DNA of 64,000 nt from Euzebya tangerina (GCF_003074135.1 NZ_PPDK01000001.1:3348001-3412000); one strand, 5' to 3'; counted from the first letter of the stretch, positions 1 to 8,817 are shown. The notes: generated by a model not told the origin, from the sequence alone. A program made the numbers and translations.

Positions 1-2
1 CC

Positions 3-1022
3 TTCACCATCACCCTGGTGGCCATCCTCGAGGCTGTCGCGGTCGCCAAGGTCTACGCACGACAGAACCGCTACGACCTCGACCCGAACCGGGAGCTCAT
101 CGCACTGGGCGCCGCCAACCTCGCCGGCGGGCTGTTCGGCGGGTACCCGCTGGGGGGCGCCTCCTCCCGCACCGCGGTCGCCGCCGACGCGGGCGCACGA
201 ACCCGGCTGGCCGGCATCGTCTCGGGGCTGACCGTCCTCGCCGTCCTCATCGCCCTCACACCCCTGTTCGAGCAACTCCCGCAGGCCACGCTCGGGGCCA
301 TCGTCCTCGTGGCGGTCGTCGGGCTGGTCGACCGCGACGCCATGCGCCGCATCCGACAGGTCAGCCGACAGGATGCGGCGACCATGGTCGGCGCCTTCGT
401 CGCCACACTCCTGCTGGGCGTCGACCTGGGGATCCTGGTCGCAATCGTCGGCTCGTTGGCCGTGGTCGCATACCGACTGATGGAGCCCCACGTCGCGGTG
501 CTGGGACACCTCCCCGACACCGGCCGCTGGCGCGACGTCGAGCGGTACGACGAGGCGTCCCAGGCGCCAGGCGTGACCGTGGTCCGCTTCGACACCTCGC
601 TGAACTACCTCAACGTCGAGGTCATGAAGGAGCAGATCAGACGGCTCCTGGCCCAGGATCCGCACGCACTCGTGCTGGACCTGTCGTCCGTCAACGGCAT
701 CGACACCTCGGCACTGGACACCCTCGACGAGCTCATGGACGAGATGGACGAGCTGGGCGTCGCGGTTCACCTCGCCACCTACCAAGGTCCGGTGACCGAG
801 ATCCTGCAGCGCTCGCACCTGCTCTCACGCGTCGCTGGACTCCACGACGACGTCGACACCGCGGCCAGGGCTGCGGCCACCGGTCCGCAGCCGCCCGGCG
901 CCACCACCGACCACGTCAACGCCCGCCTGGCCCCCGGACGATCAGTTCCCGGCCGGACCGTCAAGCGTCAACGCCCCGCGCATCCACCCGCTTCGGACCG
1001 CGACTCCGTCCCGACGGCCTAG
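3..1022 (+). CDS. SulP family anion transporter, C-terminal part (5' end outside window)
   Basis: The reading frame is open from the left edge, so the start and the first transmembrane helices lie outside the window. What remains has the last SulP membrane helices, with a typical stretch around NRELIALGAANLAGGLFGG, followed by a cytoplasmic STAS domain in roughly the last 140 residues (conserved VLDLSSVNGIDTSAL). SulP proteins move sulfate, bicarbonate or other anions across the membrane. The C-terminal ~50 residues after the STAS domain are low-complexity. A second, complete SulP gene follows 55 bp downstream on the same strand, so the two are probably co-transcribed. The substrate cannot be told from sequence. 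Confidence 0.9.
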   Translation, partial: FTITLVAILEAVAVAKVYARQNRYDLDPNRELIALGAANLAGGLFGGYPLGGASSRTAVAADAGARTRLAGIVSGLTVLAVLIALTPLFEQLPQATLGAIVLVAVVGLVDRDAMRRIRQVSRQDAATMVGAFVATLLLGVDLGILVAIVGSLAVVAYRLMEPHVAVLGHLPDTGRWRDVERYDEASQAPGVTVVRFDTSLNYLNVEVMKEQIRRLLAQDPHALVLDLSSVNGIDTSALDTLDELMDEMDELGVAVHLATYQGPVTEILQRSHLLSRVAGLHDDVDTAARAAATGPQPPGATTDHVNARLAPGRSVPGRTVKRQRPAHPPASDRDSVPTA

Positions 1023-1077
1023 CTCCCGAACACCACACAACCAACACCTCACCCGCCACCATCCTCCCGAAGGGACC

Positions 1078-2787
1078 ATGCCCGTGTCCACCGAACCAAC
1101 CACCTCGCCGAAGCGGCCGTCGTCCGCTTCCGCCCAATCATCGTCGTCACGCCTCCGCGGCGACCTCATCGGCGGTCTGGTCGCCGCGGTCGTTGCCCTT
1201 CCCCTGGCGCTCGCCTTCGGTGTCCAGTCAGGACTGGGCGCCGAAGCGGGCCTGTACGGGGCCATCGGAGCGGGGATCGTGGCCGCACTCTTCGGTGGCA
1301 CGCCGACACAGGTGACCGGCCCAACCGGTCCGATGACCGTGGTCAGCGCGACGGTCGTCTCGCTCGCCATCGCCGAGGCCGGATCCGTCGAGAGCGCCCT
1401 CGGCATCATCCTGCTCACATTCGCCGTGGGTGGCGTTCTGCAGATCGTGTTCGGGGTGCTCGGCGTCGCCAAGTACGTCCGCTACTTCCCCTATCCCGTC
1501 GTCTCCGGCTTCATGAGCGGGGTCGGACTGATCATCGTCGTGCTGCAGATCTGGCCCTTCCTCGGCTCAGACTCACCCAGCTCCACGCTCGAGGTGATCA
1601 CGCGGATCGGTGAACCCCTGTCCAACATCGACCCGGCCGCCGTCGGGATCGGCTTGTTCACCGTCGCCGCGTTCTACCTGCTGCCGAAGGTGACCACCAT
1701 CATCCCGCCCGCCCTCGGCGCGCTGCTGGCCGGCACCATCGCCGCGGTCGTCGCCGACCTCGACGTCCCCGTCATCGGGGACATCCCCCAGGGGCTGCCC
1801 ACCCTGCAGATCGGCGAGATGCTGACCGTCGACCCATCCATGTGGCTGCTGGTCGTCGAGTACGGCCTGATCCTGGCGATCCTCGGCTCCATCGACTCGC
1901 TGCTGACGTCGGTGATCGCCGACAACATCACGCGGACCAAGCACGACTCCAACCGAGAGCTGATCGGCCAGGGCCTCGGCAACCTCGCCGCGGCACTCAT
2001 CGGTGGCCTGCCCGGCGCCGGCGCCACGAAGGGCACCGTCGTCAACATCGACGCCGGCGGCACCACCCGCCTGTCCGGAACCTTCCACGGCGTCCTGCTG
2101 CTGGTGATGCTGCTGGGTGCGGGCTCGCTCGTCTCGGTCGTCCCGCTCGCGGTCCTGGCAGGGATCCTGATCCCCATCGGCTTCGCGATCGTCGACACCA
2201 AGGGCCTCAAGCACCTCCGCGACGTGCCCCGAGCCGACGCCATCGTCCTGGTGACGGTGTTGCTGATCACCGTCTTCGGGGACCTCATCATCGCCGTCGG
2301 AACCGGCCTGGTGATGGCGTGCGTGCTGTTCATGAAGAAGCTCGCCGACCTGGGCGAGGAGCGCGCTGTGCTGGTCCCGCTGTCCGATGACGGCACCGCG
2401 CTGTCCGACACCGCCCTGCAGACCATCGGTGACCACGTGCACCTCAAGCGCGTGTACGGGCCGCTGTTCTTCGGTGTGGTCGCCCGGTTCCGTGAGCTGT
2501 CCGAGCAGCTGCCCGAGGACGCCAGGGTCCTGATCATCGACCTGACCGAGGTCCCCTCGATCGACCAGTCCGGCCTGTACGCCATCGAGGACGTCGTCCT
2601 CGACCTCGAGCAGAGCGGCGTGGAGGTGCATCTGGTCGGGCTCGGTGACCAGCCCCTCGACATGCTGAAGGACACCGAACTCGTGGGTGCCCTCATCGCA
2701 CCCGACGAAGTCCACCCGACCCTGAACGACGCCGTGGCAGCAATCGGTGCGGCCACCGACACCAACGAAGGAGCACTGTCATCATGA
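1078..2787 (+). CDS. SulP family inorganic anion transporter with STAS domain (probable bicarbonate/sulfate transporter)
   Basis: Complete 569-residue SulP protein. It starts at ATG after a GAAGGGA ribosome site. Roughly residues 25-420 hold a dozen hydrophobic segments, including the family motif region TQVTGPTGPMTVV, and residues ~440-555 form the STAS domain (LIIDLTEVPSIDQSGLYAI). The stop codon overlaps the start of a beta-carbonic anhydrase by 4 bp. SulP transporters coupled to carbonic anhydrase are often BicA-like bicarbonate importers, so bicarbonate is the likeliest substrate. That is inference from context; sulfate or another anion is possible. The preceding gene is a second SulP member. 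Confidence 0.93.
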   Translation: MPVSTEPTTSPKRPSSASAQSSSSRLRGDLIGGLVAAVVALPLALAFGVQSGLGAEAGLYGAIGAGIVAALFGGTPTQVTGPTGPMTVVSATVVSLAIAEAGSVESALGIILLTFAVGGVLQIVFGVLGVAKYVRYFPYPVVSGFMSGVGLIIVVLQIWPFLGSDSPSSTLEVITRIGEPLSNIDPAAVGIGLFTVAAFYLLPKVTTIIPPALGALLAGTIAAVVADLDVPVIGDIPQGLPTLQIGEMLTVDPSMWLLVVEYGLILAILGSIDSLLTSVIADNITRTKHDSNRELIGQGLGNLAAALIGGLPGAGATKGTVVNIDAGGTTRLSGTFHGVLLLVMLLGAGSLVSVVPLAVLAGILIPIGFAIVDTKGLKHLRDVPRADAIVLVTVLLITVFGDLIIAVGTGLVMACVLFMKKLADLGEERAVLVPLSDDGTALSDTALQTIGDHVHLKRVYGPLFFGVVARFRELSEQLPEDARVLIIDLTEVPSIDQSGLYAIEDVVLDLEQSGVEVHLVGLGDQPLDMLKDTELVGALIAPDEVHPTLNDAVAAIGAATDTNEGALSS

Positions 2788-3449
2788 CAACAATGACCGA
2801 CGTCACACTCCCCCTGCCTGGCCAGGTACCGTCCGCCGAACAGCAAGCTGCCGCCACGCCCGAAGGGGTGCTGGAGTGGTTGCGGGCCGGAAACGAGCGT
2901 GTCCTCTCAAGCCAGACCGCGACCCGTGACCTCCTGGCGGACGCGGGCATCGGTGCCGGTGGGCAGTATCCGCTCGCAGCCGTGCTCGGCTGCGTCGACA
3001 GCCGCGTTCCGGTCGAGCAGGTGTTCGACCTCGGAATCGGAGACATCTTCGTCGCTCGGACAGCTGGCAACGTTGCCGGGCCCGACGTGCTCGGGTCCTT
3101 CGAGTTCGCCACGGCCGTGGCCGGTTCGAAAGCCATCCTGGTGCTGGGGCACTCCGCCTGCGGGGCCGTGAAGGGCGCCTGCGACGGTGTTGAGCTCGGA
3201 CACCTGACGGGCCTGCTGGCCAAGATCACACCAGCCGTGGAGGCTGTGACCGGCGAGACCGCTCCGGGTTCGGACGACGACTCGGTCGTCGCTCAGGTGG
3301 TGGAGCAGAACGTGCGCAACGTCATCGCCGGCCTGACTGCGGACAGCGAGGTGCTGGCCGACCGGGTCGAATCAGGCGAACTGCTGATCGCTGGCGCCGT
3401 GGTCGACCTGGCCACCGTGCAGGTGGACTGGTTGGAGGACGCCGCCTAG
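2784..3449 (+). CDS. beta-class carbonic anhydrase
   Basis: 221 residues, the usual size. Carbonic anhydrase interconverts CO2 and bicarbonate. The zinc ligands are visible: Cys70 in LGCVDSRVP, then His123 and Cys126 in GHSACGAV, with the Asp72-Arg74 dyad of the active site. The ATG overlaps the SulP stop by 4 bp (ATGA), implying translational coupling with the transporter. Together they look like a unit that imports anions and equilibrates inorganic carbon in the cytoplasm. The N-terminal ~25 residues extend beyond the conserved domain and carry no recognised signal peptide. Confidence 0.95.
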   Translation: MTTMTDVTLPLPGQVPSAEQQAAATPEGVLEWLRAGNERVLSSQTATRDLLADAGIGAGGQYPLAAVLGCVDSRVPVEQVFDLGIGDIFVARTAGNVAGPDVLGSFEFATAVAGSKAILVLGHSACGAVKGACDGVELGHLTGLLAKITPAVEAVTGETAPGSDDDSVVAQVVEQNVRNVIAGLTADSEVLADRVESGELLIAGAVVDLATVQVDWLEDAA

Positions 3450-3496
3450 CCCAACTCCCCGGGACAGTCGAGCGCGGCTGTGGTGATCGTGCACAC

Positions 3497-3514
3497 GTCC
3501 TGGCCGGCCAGGAC
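3497..3514. repeat. perfect 18-bp palindrome
   Basis: GTCCTGGCCGGCCAGGAC is a perfect inverted repeat in the 142-bp gap between the carbonic anhydrase and the AbrB-like gene. It could be an operator or the base of a transcript hairpin. No T-tract follows it, so it is not a classical terminator. Confidence 0.5.
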
Positions 3515-3528
3515 GATGACGACACCGA

Positions 3529-3566
3529 GGTGGGATGCGCACGCACACTGGCGCGCGCATCCCACC
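3529..3566 (+). terminator. hairpin with 12-bp perfect stem before the AbrB-like gene
   Basis: GGTGGGATGCGC (3529-3540) pairs perfectly with GCGCATCCCACC (3555-3566) across a 14-nt loop. It ends about 25 nt before the next start codon and just ahead of the ribosome site. It may be a terminator for the SulP-carbonic anhydrase unit or a leader hairpin controlling the next gene. There is no U-tract. Confidence 0.45.
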
Positions 3567-3591
3567 ATCGCTCTCGAAGGAACCACCACCC

Positions 3592-4080
3592 ATGTTGATC
3601 GCTCTGACCCTGCTGGCCGCTGCCGTCGTCGGGTTCGGCCTGGAGTGGCTGAACGTTCCCGGCGGACTGATCATCGGCGGCATGGTCGGAGCCGCTGTCG
3701 TGACACTCGCGGGCGGGGTTGAGGACCTCTCCCTGCCACGGCCGCTCGTGACCGGCGCCTACGTGGTGCTCGGAGCCCAGATCGGTACATCCATCACGCG
3801 GGAGTTCATCGGCGACCTGGGCCGGGTCGCCATCGGGGCGGTGCTGTCCGCCGCCATGTTCATCGCCTTGGGCCTGGCGGTCGCCTGGCTCCTCGGCGTC
3901 CTCGGCATCGCTCCCGAGGGATCGATCCTGGCCACCTCCCCCGGCGCACTGACGGTGATGTCCGCGGCAGCGGAGCAACAGGGAACTGGCCCCCAGGTCG
4001 CCGTCTTCCACCTCGTGCGGCTCGTGCTGGTGATCCTCTCGTTGCCGCTCCTGATCCGGCTCTCCACCCAGGCGGGCTGA
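3592..4080 (+). CDS. AbrB-type membrane protein, single-repeat (half-length) form
   Basis: 162 residues from the ATG at 3592, which has an upstream GAAGGAA ribosome site; an in-frame ATG at 3535 would put low-quality sequence at the N-terminus and lies inside a hairpin. The protein has about five hydrophobic helices and the pattern of the membrane AbrB duplication family (PF05145, unrelated to the DNA-binding AbrB): WLNVPGGLIIGGMVGAA, GAQIGTSITREF, ATSPGALTVM. Normal members are ~350 residues and carry this unit twice; here there is one copy, so it presumably dimerises. Function unknown. A hairpin terminator follows. Confidence 0.75.
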   Translation: MLIALTLLAAAVVGFGLEWLNVPGGLIIGGMVGAAVVTLAGGVEDLSLPRPLVTGAYVVLGAQIGTSITREFIGDLGRVAIGAVLSAAMFIALGLAVAWLLGVLGIAPEGSILATSPGALTVMSAAAEQQGTGPQVAVFHLVRLVLVILSLPLLIRLSTQAG

Positions 4081-4085
4081 GCCGG

Positions 4086-4110
4086 CCGCCTGACAGGTCC
4101 CGTCAGGCGG
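4086..4110. terminator. bidirectional terminator hairpin between convergent genes
   Basis: CCGCCTGAC (4086-4094) pairs perfectly with GTCAGGCGG (4102-4110) around a 7-nt loop. It occupies the 35-bp gap between the AbrB-like gene and the convergent beta-propeller gene, which is what a shared terminator would do. Confidence 0.65.
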
Positions 4111-4115
4111 CGGCG

Positions 4116-5213
4116 TCACCAACCAGGTTGACGCCCGCGCAAGCGGTAGGAGAGAACGGCCGGCCCCAGACTCGAGGGAGGCTCGGGGCCGAGCACGGCG
4201 TAGTTGGTCAGCAGCAGACGACTGCCGCGCCGCCGGGTCGGGTCCAGGGCCACGGATGCCGGATTCCACAGACCATCGTCCGCGTCGAGCAGCGTGACGA
4301 CTGCTCCGGTGCGGCCCTCGATTCGGACCAGCCGGTTCTGCAGCACCAGAGTCGCGTAGACCGTGCCGGTCCGGTCGACGGCGATGCCGTCGAGGCCGTA
4401 CAGGTCATCGCCGCCCTTGCAGTCCTCGTCCCCTGCCACGATGATGGGAGTGCCGGCCGCACCATCGGGGCGGATCGGGACGCGCAGCAGAAGCCCCCGC
4501 TCGCTGTTCGCGACGTACACCTGGCCACGACGCACGGCGATGCCGTTGGCCCCGACCTGCCCCGCCTCGCAGCCGGCCAGCAGCGGATGGGAGAGCCACG
4601 GTCCGGCCCTGCCGGTGGTGTCCCTGCCGACCCGTTCCCGCCACGGGATCCGCCAGATCTGCCCCAGGAGCGAATCGCTGACGAAGAGTGCGCCGCGATG
4701 CCCCAGCGCCAGGCCGTTGGGGACGGCCATGCCCTCCGTCCCGGCGATGCGGGTGGCGGACCCCTCTCGGCCCACGCGATAGACGCCGGCATCAGGTCCG
4801 CCCGGGTCGGGCACGGCGACGTAGACGCGCCGCCGGGCATCGACGACCACACCTGCGGGGGCCGGGCCATCCGGGAACTCGACGAGTGTCTCGTACCCAC
4901 CGTCCCGACCCAGCCGCACGACAGCGCCATACCCGCCGCCGGTGAAGAACGGTGGGCCCAGCGTGGCATAGATGTCTCCTCGGCGGTCGACCGCGACACC
5001 CTCCGGCAGATCGGTCGCGACGCCGGTGGGTCGTGGGTCGGCGAAGGCCACGACGGTTTGAAGGCGCCCGGGTGGTTCGCTCGGTCCGCCCGCCCCACCC
5101 CACGCCGTTGACAGGAGTGCTGCGATGAGGACGCCCCCAAGGCCGCGATGCCATCGTCGGGCTCGACGGACGGGGCGGCCCGCGGTTCCAGGGTCGGGGT
5201 TCCCGATCTGCAT
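4116..5213 (-). CDS. secreted SMP-30/NHL-type beta-propeller protein
   Basis: The ATG at 5213 is chosen because AAGGAG lies 6 nt upstream on the minus strand; a longer in-frame extension to 5261 lacks a site. The 365-residue product begins with an arginine-rich region and a hydrophobic segment (GGVLIAALLSTAWG), an export signal. The rest consists of repeated blades with motifs such as LPEGVAVDRRGDIYA and VPNGLALGHRGALFVSD, typical of SMP-30/gluconolactonase-like and ScyD-like propellers. These bind or hydrolyse small molecules outside the membrane, but no catalytic set can be assigned. A LuxR regulator gene ends 120 bp upstream on the same strand. Confidence 0.75.
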   Translation of the reverse strand: MQIGNPDPGTAGRPVRRARRWHRGLGGVLIAALLSTAWGGAGGPSEPPGRLQTVVAFADPRPTGVATDLPEGVAVDRRGDIYATLGPPFFTGGGYGAVVRLGRDGGYETLVEFPDGPAPAGVVVDARRRVYVAVPDPGGPDAGVYRVGREGSATRIAGTEGMAVPNGLALGHRGALFVSDSLLGQIWRIPWRERVGRDTTGRAGPWLSHPLLAGCEAGQVGANGIAVRRGQVYVANSERGLLLRVPIRPDGAAGTPIIVAGDEDCKGGDDLYGLDGIAVDRTGTVYATLVLQNRLVRIEGRTGAVVTLLDADDGLWNPASVALDPTRRRGSRLLLTNYAVLGPEPPSSLGPAVLSYRLRGRQPGW

Positions 5214-5333
5214 GACGTTCTCCTTTGTGCTGGTGCCCGTTGCTCGTGCTCGTACGGACACGCTGGCGCAGGAGGTGGCAGGTTGGAATACGACGAAAAG
5301 CGAACGCCGAGACGGATCACCCCGAGGCCGGGG

Positions 5334-6089
5334 TCAGCGTGCGGGAAGGGTTGCCGCCACTCGGGCAATCGCCTGGACCCGGCTGTGAACGCCGAGGCGC
5401 CGATACACGTGCTCCAGGTGCTTGCGAACCGTGCTCTCCGTGACCCCGAGGTGGCGTGCGACCTGTCGGTTGGTGGCGCCCGCCGCAACGGCGTGCAGCA
5501 GCTCCAACTGCCGAGGTGTCAGCAGAGCTGCGCCGTCCCGGTCGGACTGGATCCGGTCGCGGATCCCGGTCAGGTGTGGTCGCAGCAGACGAAGGAGCAG
5601 CTTGTCGCGATCTGTGAAGCCAGGCTCCCCGCGCTCCCGGCCGATCTGCAGGCGACGCTCCACCCCGCCACGCGGCGGAAGGCGCACCATCATGCGGTGA
5701 TACGTCCCCTGCCGTCGGTACAGCTCTGACATCTGCAGGGCCGAGAACGCGCGGTCGGAGTAGAAGTCCTGCCACGCACAGACCTGGCCGGCTTCATCCA
5801 GCGCGGCCAGGCCAGACACGGCAACGCACTCCTCGTAGCCGCCCCAGAACAGCTGCGCCATGCCATCATCCCAGCCAGGGTCGTCGGTGAAGGTCACCCG
5901 GTGACAGGTCAGGACCTCCCGCTTTCGTTCATCCCAGGCCGCGAAGCTCACGCCCGAGCACGGAATGAGTGTTCCCAGCCGACGGAGGACCTCCTCCGGC
6001 ATCTCAAGCACATCTGACGAGACCGCCTCTGGAGAGACGACGTCCATGACGCGACGAAGATCGCGCTCGCTCAGGCCCATGCTGGTCAC
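5334..6089 (-). CDS. LuxR family transcriptional regulator
   Basis: 251 residues. The C-terminal ~65 residues are a LuxR-type helix-turn-helix: LTPRQLELLHAVAAGATNRQ, then VARHLGVTESTVRKHLEHVY. The N-terminal ~180 residues have no recognised receiver or autoinducer domain but resemble a GAF-like sensory fold in length and predicted secondary structure (inference). It lies directly upstream of the secreted beta-propeller gene on the same strand and may control it. The start could be the ATG at 6089 or the in-frame ATG at 6080. Confidence 0.85.
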   Translation of the reverse strand: MTSMGLSERDLRRVMDVVSPEAVSSDVLEMPEEVLRRLGTLIPCSGVSFAAWDERKREVLTCHRVTFTDDPGWDDGMAQLFWGGYEECVAVSGLAALDEAGQVCAWQDFYSDRAFSALQMSELYRRQGTYHRMMVRLPPRGGVERRLQIGRERGEPGFTDRDKLLLRLLRPHLTGIRDRIQSDRDGAALLTPRQLELLHAVAAGATNRQVARHLGVTESTVRKHLEHVYRRLGVHSRVQAIARVAATLPAR

Positions 6090-6221
6090 CTCCAGATGCC
6101 CTGGGACGCTACGCCCCTCGCACGTGGTCGTAAAGGGCGTCTGCCCGCTGGCGCGCGTTCACACAGGCCCAGCCGAGGTGGCAGCACCTCCATGGGCCTG
6201 CCCCGCTGACACCCGCCCTCG

Positions 6222-7439
6222 TCAGGCGGCGGCGCAGCGATGGGCTGCCTCACGCAGACGGACCTGTCGCGGGTCCTCGGTCGGGTAGTAGTCCAGCCGG
6301 TTCATGGCGTAGCCGAAGCCGAGTCCGGTCTCCGGGTCGGCGAACCCGAGGGACCCGCCGGCGCCTGGCGTACCGAAGGCCTGGTCGGATCCGAAGTCGA
6401 ACGACGGCCACGGCTTGCAGAACCCCAGCGAGAACCGCGTCGACTCTCGCTGGACCACGTCGTACAACCCCTCGGTCGGATCAGGCGCAGCTCGTCGCAA
6501 GGACGCCAATGTGCGGTCGTCGAGATCGAGCACGCTCCCGCCGCACGCGAACTCGCCATAGGCCTTGGCGATGGCGCGAACCTCGCCGGTGCCGTTGGCT
6601 GCAGGCAGCTCGATACGGCGCATGGCCTCGTCGTTGTAGCGCGCGGGTTTGCCCAGCACCTTCGGGTTTGCGTACGTCCGCGCGGTGATCGATCGTGGAT
6701 TGAGGAAGCCAGCGACGAATGCTCGAGGCAGCTTCGCCAGGTTGAACAGCATCCGCAGTCGGTACCAGTCGGCCTGGATCTGGGCGATCCGTCGGCGGTC
6801 GACCTGTGCGGGGACCCCGATGTAGAACTCCACGTCCAGTGGCAGCGCCACTTCGTCGTTGAAGTACTGCCCGAGCGTTCGGGACTTGGGGTCCACACGT
6901 CGGATGAGCTCGGACTCGTAGAAGCCGAGGCTCAGCCCGTGGTAGCCATGTCTCACGCCGGGTTCCCATGCCGGCTCCTGCGCCGCGATCGCAGCGGCGA
7001 CAGCCTCCGGGTCGGCCAGTGCGTCGAGGTCCAATGGCTCGTCGATGGCGGGTAGTCCTGCCTGGTGCGACAGCAGTTGGCGGATCGTGATGTGATCCTT
7101 GCCGGCCTGACCGAACTCCGGCCAGTGCTCCACAACCAGGTCGTCGTACTCGAACAGCCCCCGGGAGTGAGCCAGGGCGACCGCAAGGGACGACATGCCC
7201 TTCGTCGTGGAGAACACGGTCACCAACGTGTCCTCCTCCCATGGCAATCCCCGCTTCGGGTCGCGCAGGCCACCCCACACATCCACGACCTTCCGGTCGC
7301 CCACGTACACCGCGCAGGCCGCGCCGACCTCCTCCCCCGACTCGAAGTTGGCGCGAAACGCGTCGGCGACCGCTCCCCAGCCGTCGTCGACGTCACCCTG
7401 CACGTGCACGCTCACGCCGGTCCCAGCAGGTGCCCGCAT
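6222..7439 (-). CDS. serine hydrolase, beta-lactamase/EstB-like family
   Basis: 405 residues from the ATG at 7439; a GTG at 7415 is an equally plausible start, while the open frame further upstream (to 7697) has no family similarity. The serine-acylation motif STTK (in VFSTTKGMSSLA) is the SxxK of class C beta-lactamase-like esterases, and RHGYHGLSLGFYESELIRR carries the Tyr-containing second motif. Family members are esterases or peptidases of unknown natural substrate. No signal peptide is evident, so it is probably cytoplasmic. Confidence 0.85.
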   Translation of the reverse strand: MRAPAGTGVSVHVQGDVDDGWGAVADAFRANFESGEEVGAACAVYVGDRKVVDVWGGLRDPKRGLPWEEDTLVTVFSTTKGMSSLAVALAHSRGLFEYDDLVVEHWPEFGQAGKDHITIRQLLSHQAGLPAIDEPLDLDALADPEAVAAAIAAQEPAWEPGVRHGYHGLSLGFYESELIRRVDPKSRTLGQYFNDEVALPLDVEFYIGVPAQVDRRRIAQIQADWYRLRMLFNLAKLPRAFVAGFLNPRSITARTYANPKVLGKPARYNDEAMRRIELPAANGTGEVRAIAKAYGEFACGGSVLDLDDRTLASLRRAAPDPTEGLYDVVQRESTRFSLGFCKPWPSFDFGSDQAFGTPGAGGSLGFADPETGLGFGYAMNRLDYYPTEDPRQVRLREAAHRCAAA

Positions 7440-7666
7440 CCCTGGTGGTGCGATCGAGCAACTCCCTGCCGTGCGTTCATCGCCTGAAGGTACAGGGCCA
7501 GAGCTCGCGGGGTCCACGGGGTGACGAGGCAGCCGTTGGCCACAGTCGCTCCAACCAGAGCACTCTGTTCGACCGCCGGTCCACCGAGCGGTGTCTCGCC
7601 GACGTGCTGGACGTACACCGCCAGCATCATGTTCCGAGCCGGATGATGTGACGTGCTCATGGTCAC
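7412..7666 (-). CDS. small hypothetical ORF upstream of the serine hydrolase
   Basis: 84-codon frame whose GTG start overlaps the stop of the preceding small ORF (GTGA) and whose 3' end overlaps the serine hydrolase start. The tight overlap on both sides suggests real translation, but the sequence resembles no family I know and an ATG start two codons later is equally possible. Codons look like coding sequence for the first ~60 residues. Confidence 0.35.
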   Translation of the reverse strand: MTMSTSHHPARNMMLAVYVQHVGETPLGGPAVEQSALVGATVANGCLVTPWTPRALALYLQAMNARQGVARSHHQGCGHLLGPA

Positions 7667-7827
7667 TCGTCCATCCCCGCCGGCGGGCGGCTGCCAAGCA
7701 CCGCGATCCCGACGATGCCGATGGCGAAGCCGATGCTTTCAGTCATGGTTCTTGGGAGGAGGAGCAGCGCTCCGAGGGGGGAGCTGCCGATGCCGAGGAC
7801 GGTCTGGTCACGCCGCGACAGCTTCAT
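7663..7827 (-). CDS. small membrane protein, 54 residues
   Basis: ATG at 7827 follows a GAAGGG ribosome site. The product starts with a basic stretch (MKLSRRDQTVLG) and has one or two hydrophobic segments, ESIGFAIGIVGIAVLG being the clearest. No family recognised. It leads a short run of overlapping minus-strand frames ending in the serine hydrolase, so it may be the first gene of that operon. Confidence 0.5.
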   Translation of the reverse strand: MKLSRRDQTVLGIGSSPLGALLLLPRTMTESIGFAIGIVGIAVLGSRPPAGMDE

Positions 7828-8073
7828 GGCGCGACCCTTCTTTACTCGGTGCGACATGGCGAGTCGCACGGCGTGCGGCTCGCCCTGCCATCCGTGGCCA
7901 TGCGCCGCGGTCGAGGCATGGCGCGTGAACCTGCACCAGCACCGGGCCAGGGCCTGGGATCGGTACCGGCTGGGGTGCGATGTCGATGCCGGCGGGCGGG
8001 CCGTACTGGTGCCGGACAGGAGCCAACGAATCTTCGGAGCGCGTTGGCACCACGTCGCGGGAGCCTGCCTCCG

Positions 8074-8817
8074 TCACTCCCATCGGAAGAAGCGGGCGGC
8101 GAGCCCGCCGGCCGTGGCAGCCGTGACCGCGAGCACGAGCAGGCTGGTACTGGTTGGTGCGGTCCCGGCCCATGCGTCACTGAGTGCGTTGACTGCAGCA
8201 CCCGGCGGGGTCCAGCTGCTGATGGCCTGCAGGCTGGCCGGCATGATCTCCAGTGGCAGGTAGATGCCCGCGAAGAACAGCATCGGGAAGTACAACAGCA
8301 TCCCGGCCCCGGCCCCGGCCTGCGCATTGGGGACCAGCGCCCCGACCAGCGCGCCGATTGCGAGCAGCGCCCAGGTCGACAGCACGAAGGACAGGACGAA
8401 CCAGCCCGGGCTCTGCGGGAGCGGAACGTCGAAGGCCAGCACCGCCACGAGGACCGCGCCAACCGTGGCGACCGTCACGGCGGCTGCTTGCACCGCGATG
8501 TGTGCGGTGACCAGCAACCCGGGGTGGGCGGGGGTCGCGGACAGCCGGCGGAGGATGCCGCGTTCACGGTCCAGGCCGAGCGCCTGGGGGAGCATCGCGA
8601 TACCGAGGGTGAGCAGCGCCATCACCGCGGCCGCTGGGGCGTAGATCTCGACCAGGCTCTGGTTGCCGAGTTCGGCGTTGACCTCGGTGGCCCCGGGGAA
8701 CACGTTGCCGATCACGAGCAGCAAGACGGCGGGGAAGACGAGCCCGAAGACCACCACCACGGGTTCACGGAGGAAGACCTTGGTCTGCGTACGGGTCAGG
8801 GTTGTCAGGGCGCTCAT
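8074..8817 (-). CDS. ABC-2 type transporter permease
   Basis: 247 residues with about six transmembrane helices and the ABC-2 membrane pattern: a cytoplasmic N-terminus (TLTRTQTKVFLREP), then a long extracytoplasmic loop and paired helices. It overlaps the upstream ATPase gene by 4 bp. It forms the membrane half of a Drr/Nod-type exporter for an unknown compound. Confidence 0.9.
   Translation of the reverse strand: MSALTTLTRTQTKVFLREPVVVVFGLVFPAVLLLVIGNVFPGATEVNAELGNQSLVEIYAPAAAVMALLTLGIAMLPQALGLDRERGILRRLSATPAHPGLLVTAHIAVQAAAVTVATVGAVLVAVLAFDVPLPQSPGWFVLSFVLSTWALLAIGALVGALVPNAQAGAGAGMLLYFPMLFFAGIYLPLEIMPASLQAISSWTPPGAAVNALSDAWAGTAPTSTSLLVLAVTAATAGGLAARFFRWE

Noticed and set aside
1573-2715. 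Minus-strand frame (380 codons) opposite the SulP gene
   Set aside because: Gln/Asp/His/Gly-rich shadow translation with no motif; the SulP gene on the other strand is unmistakable.
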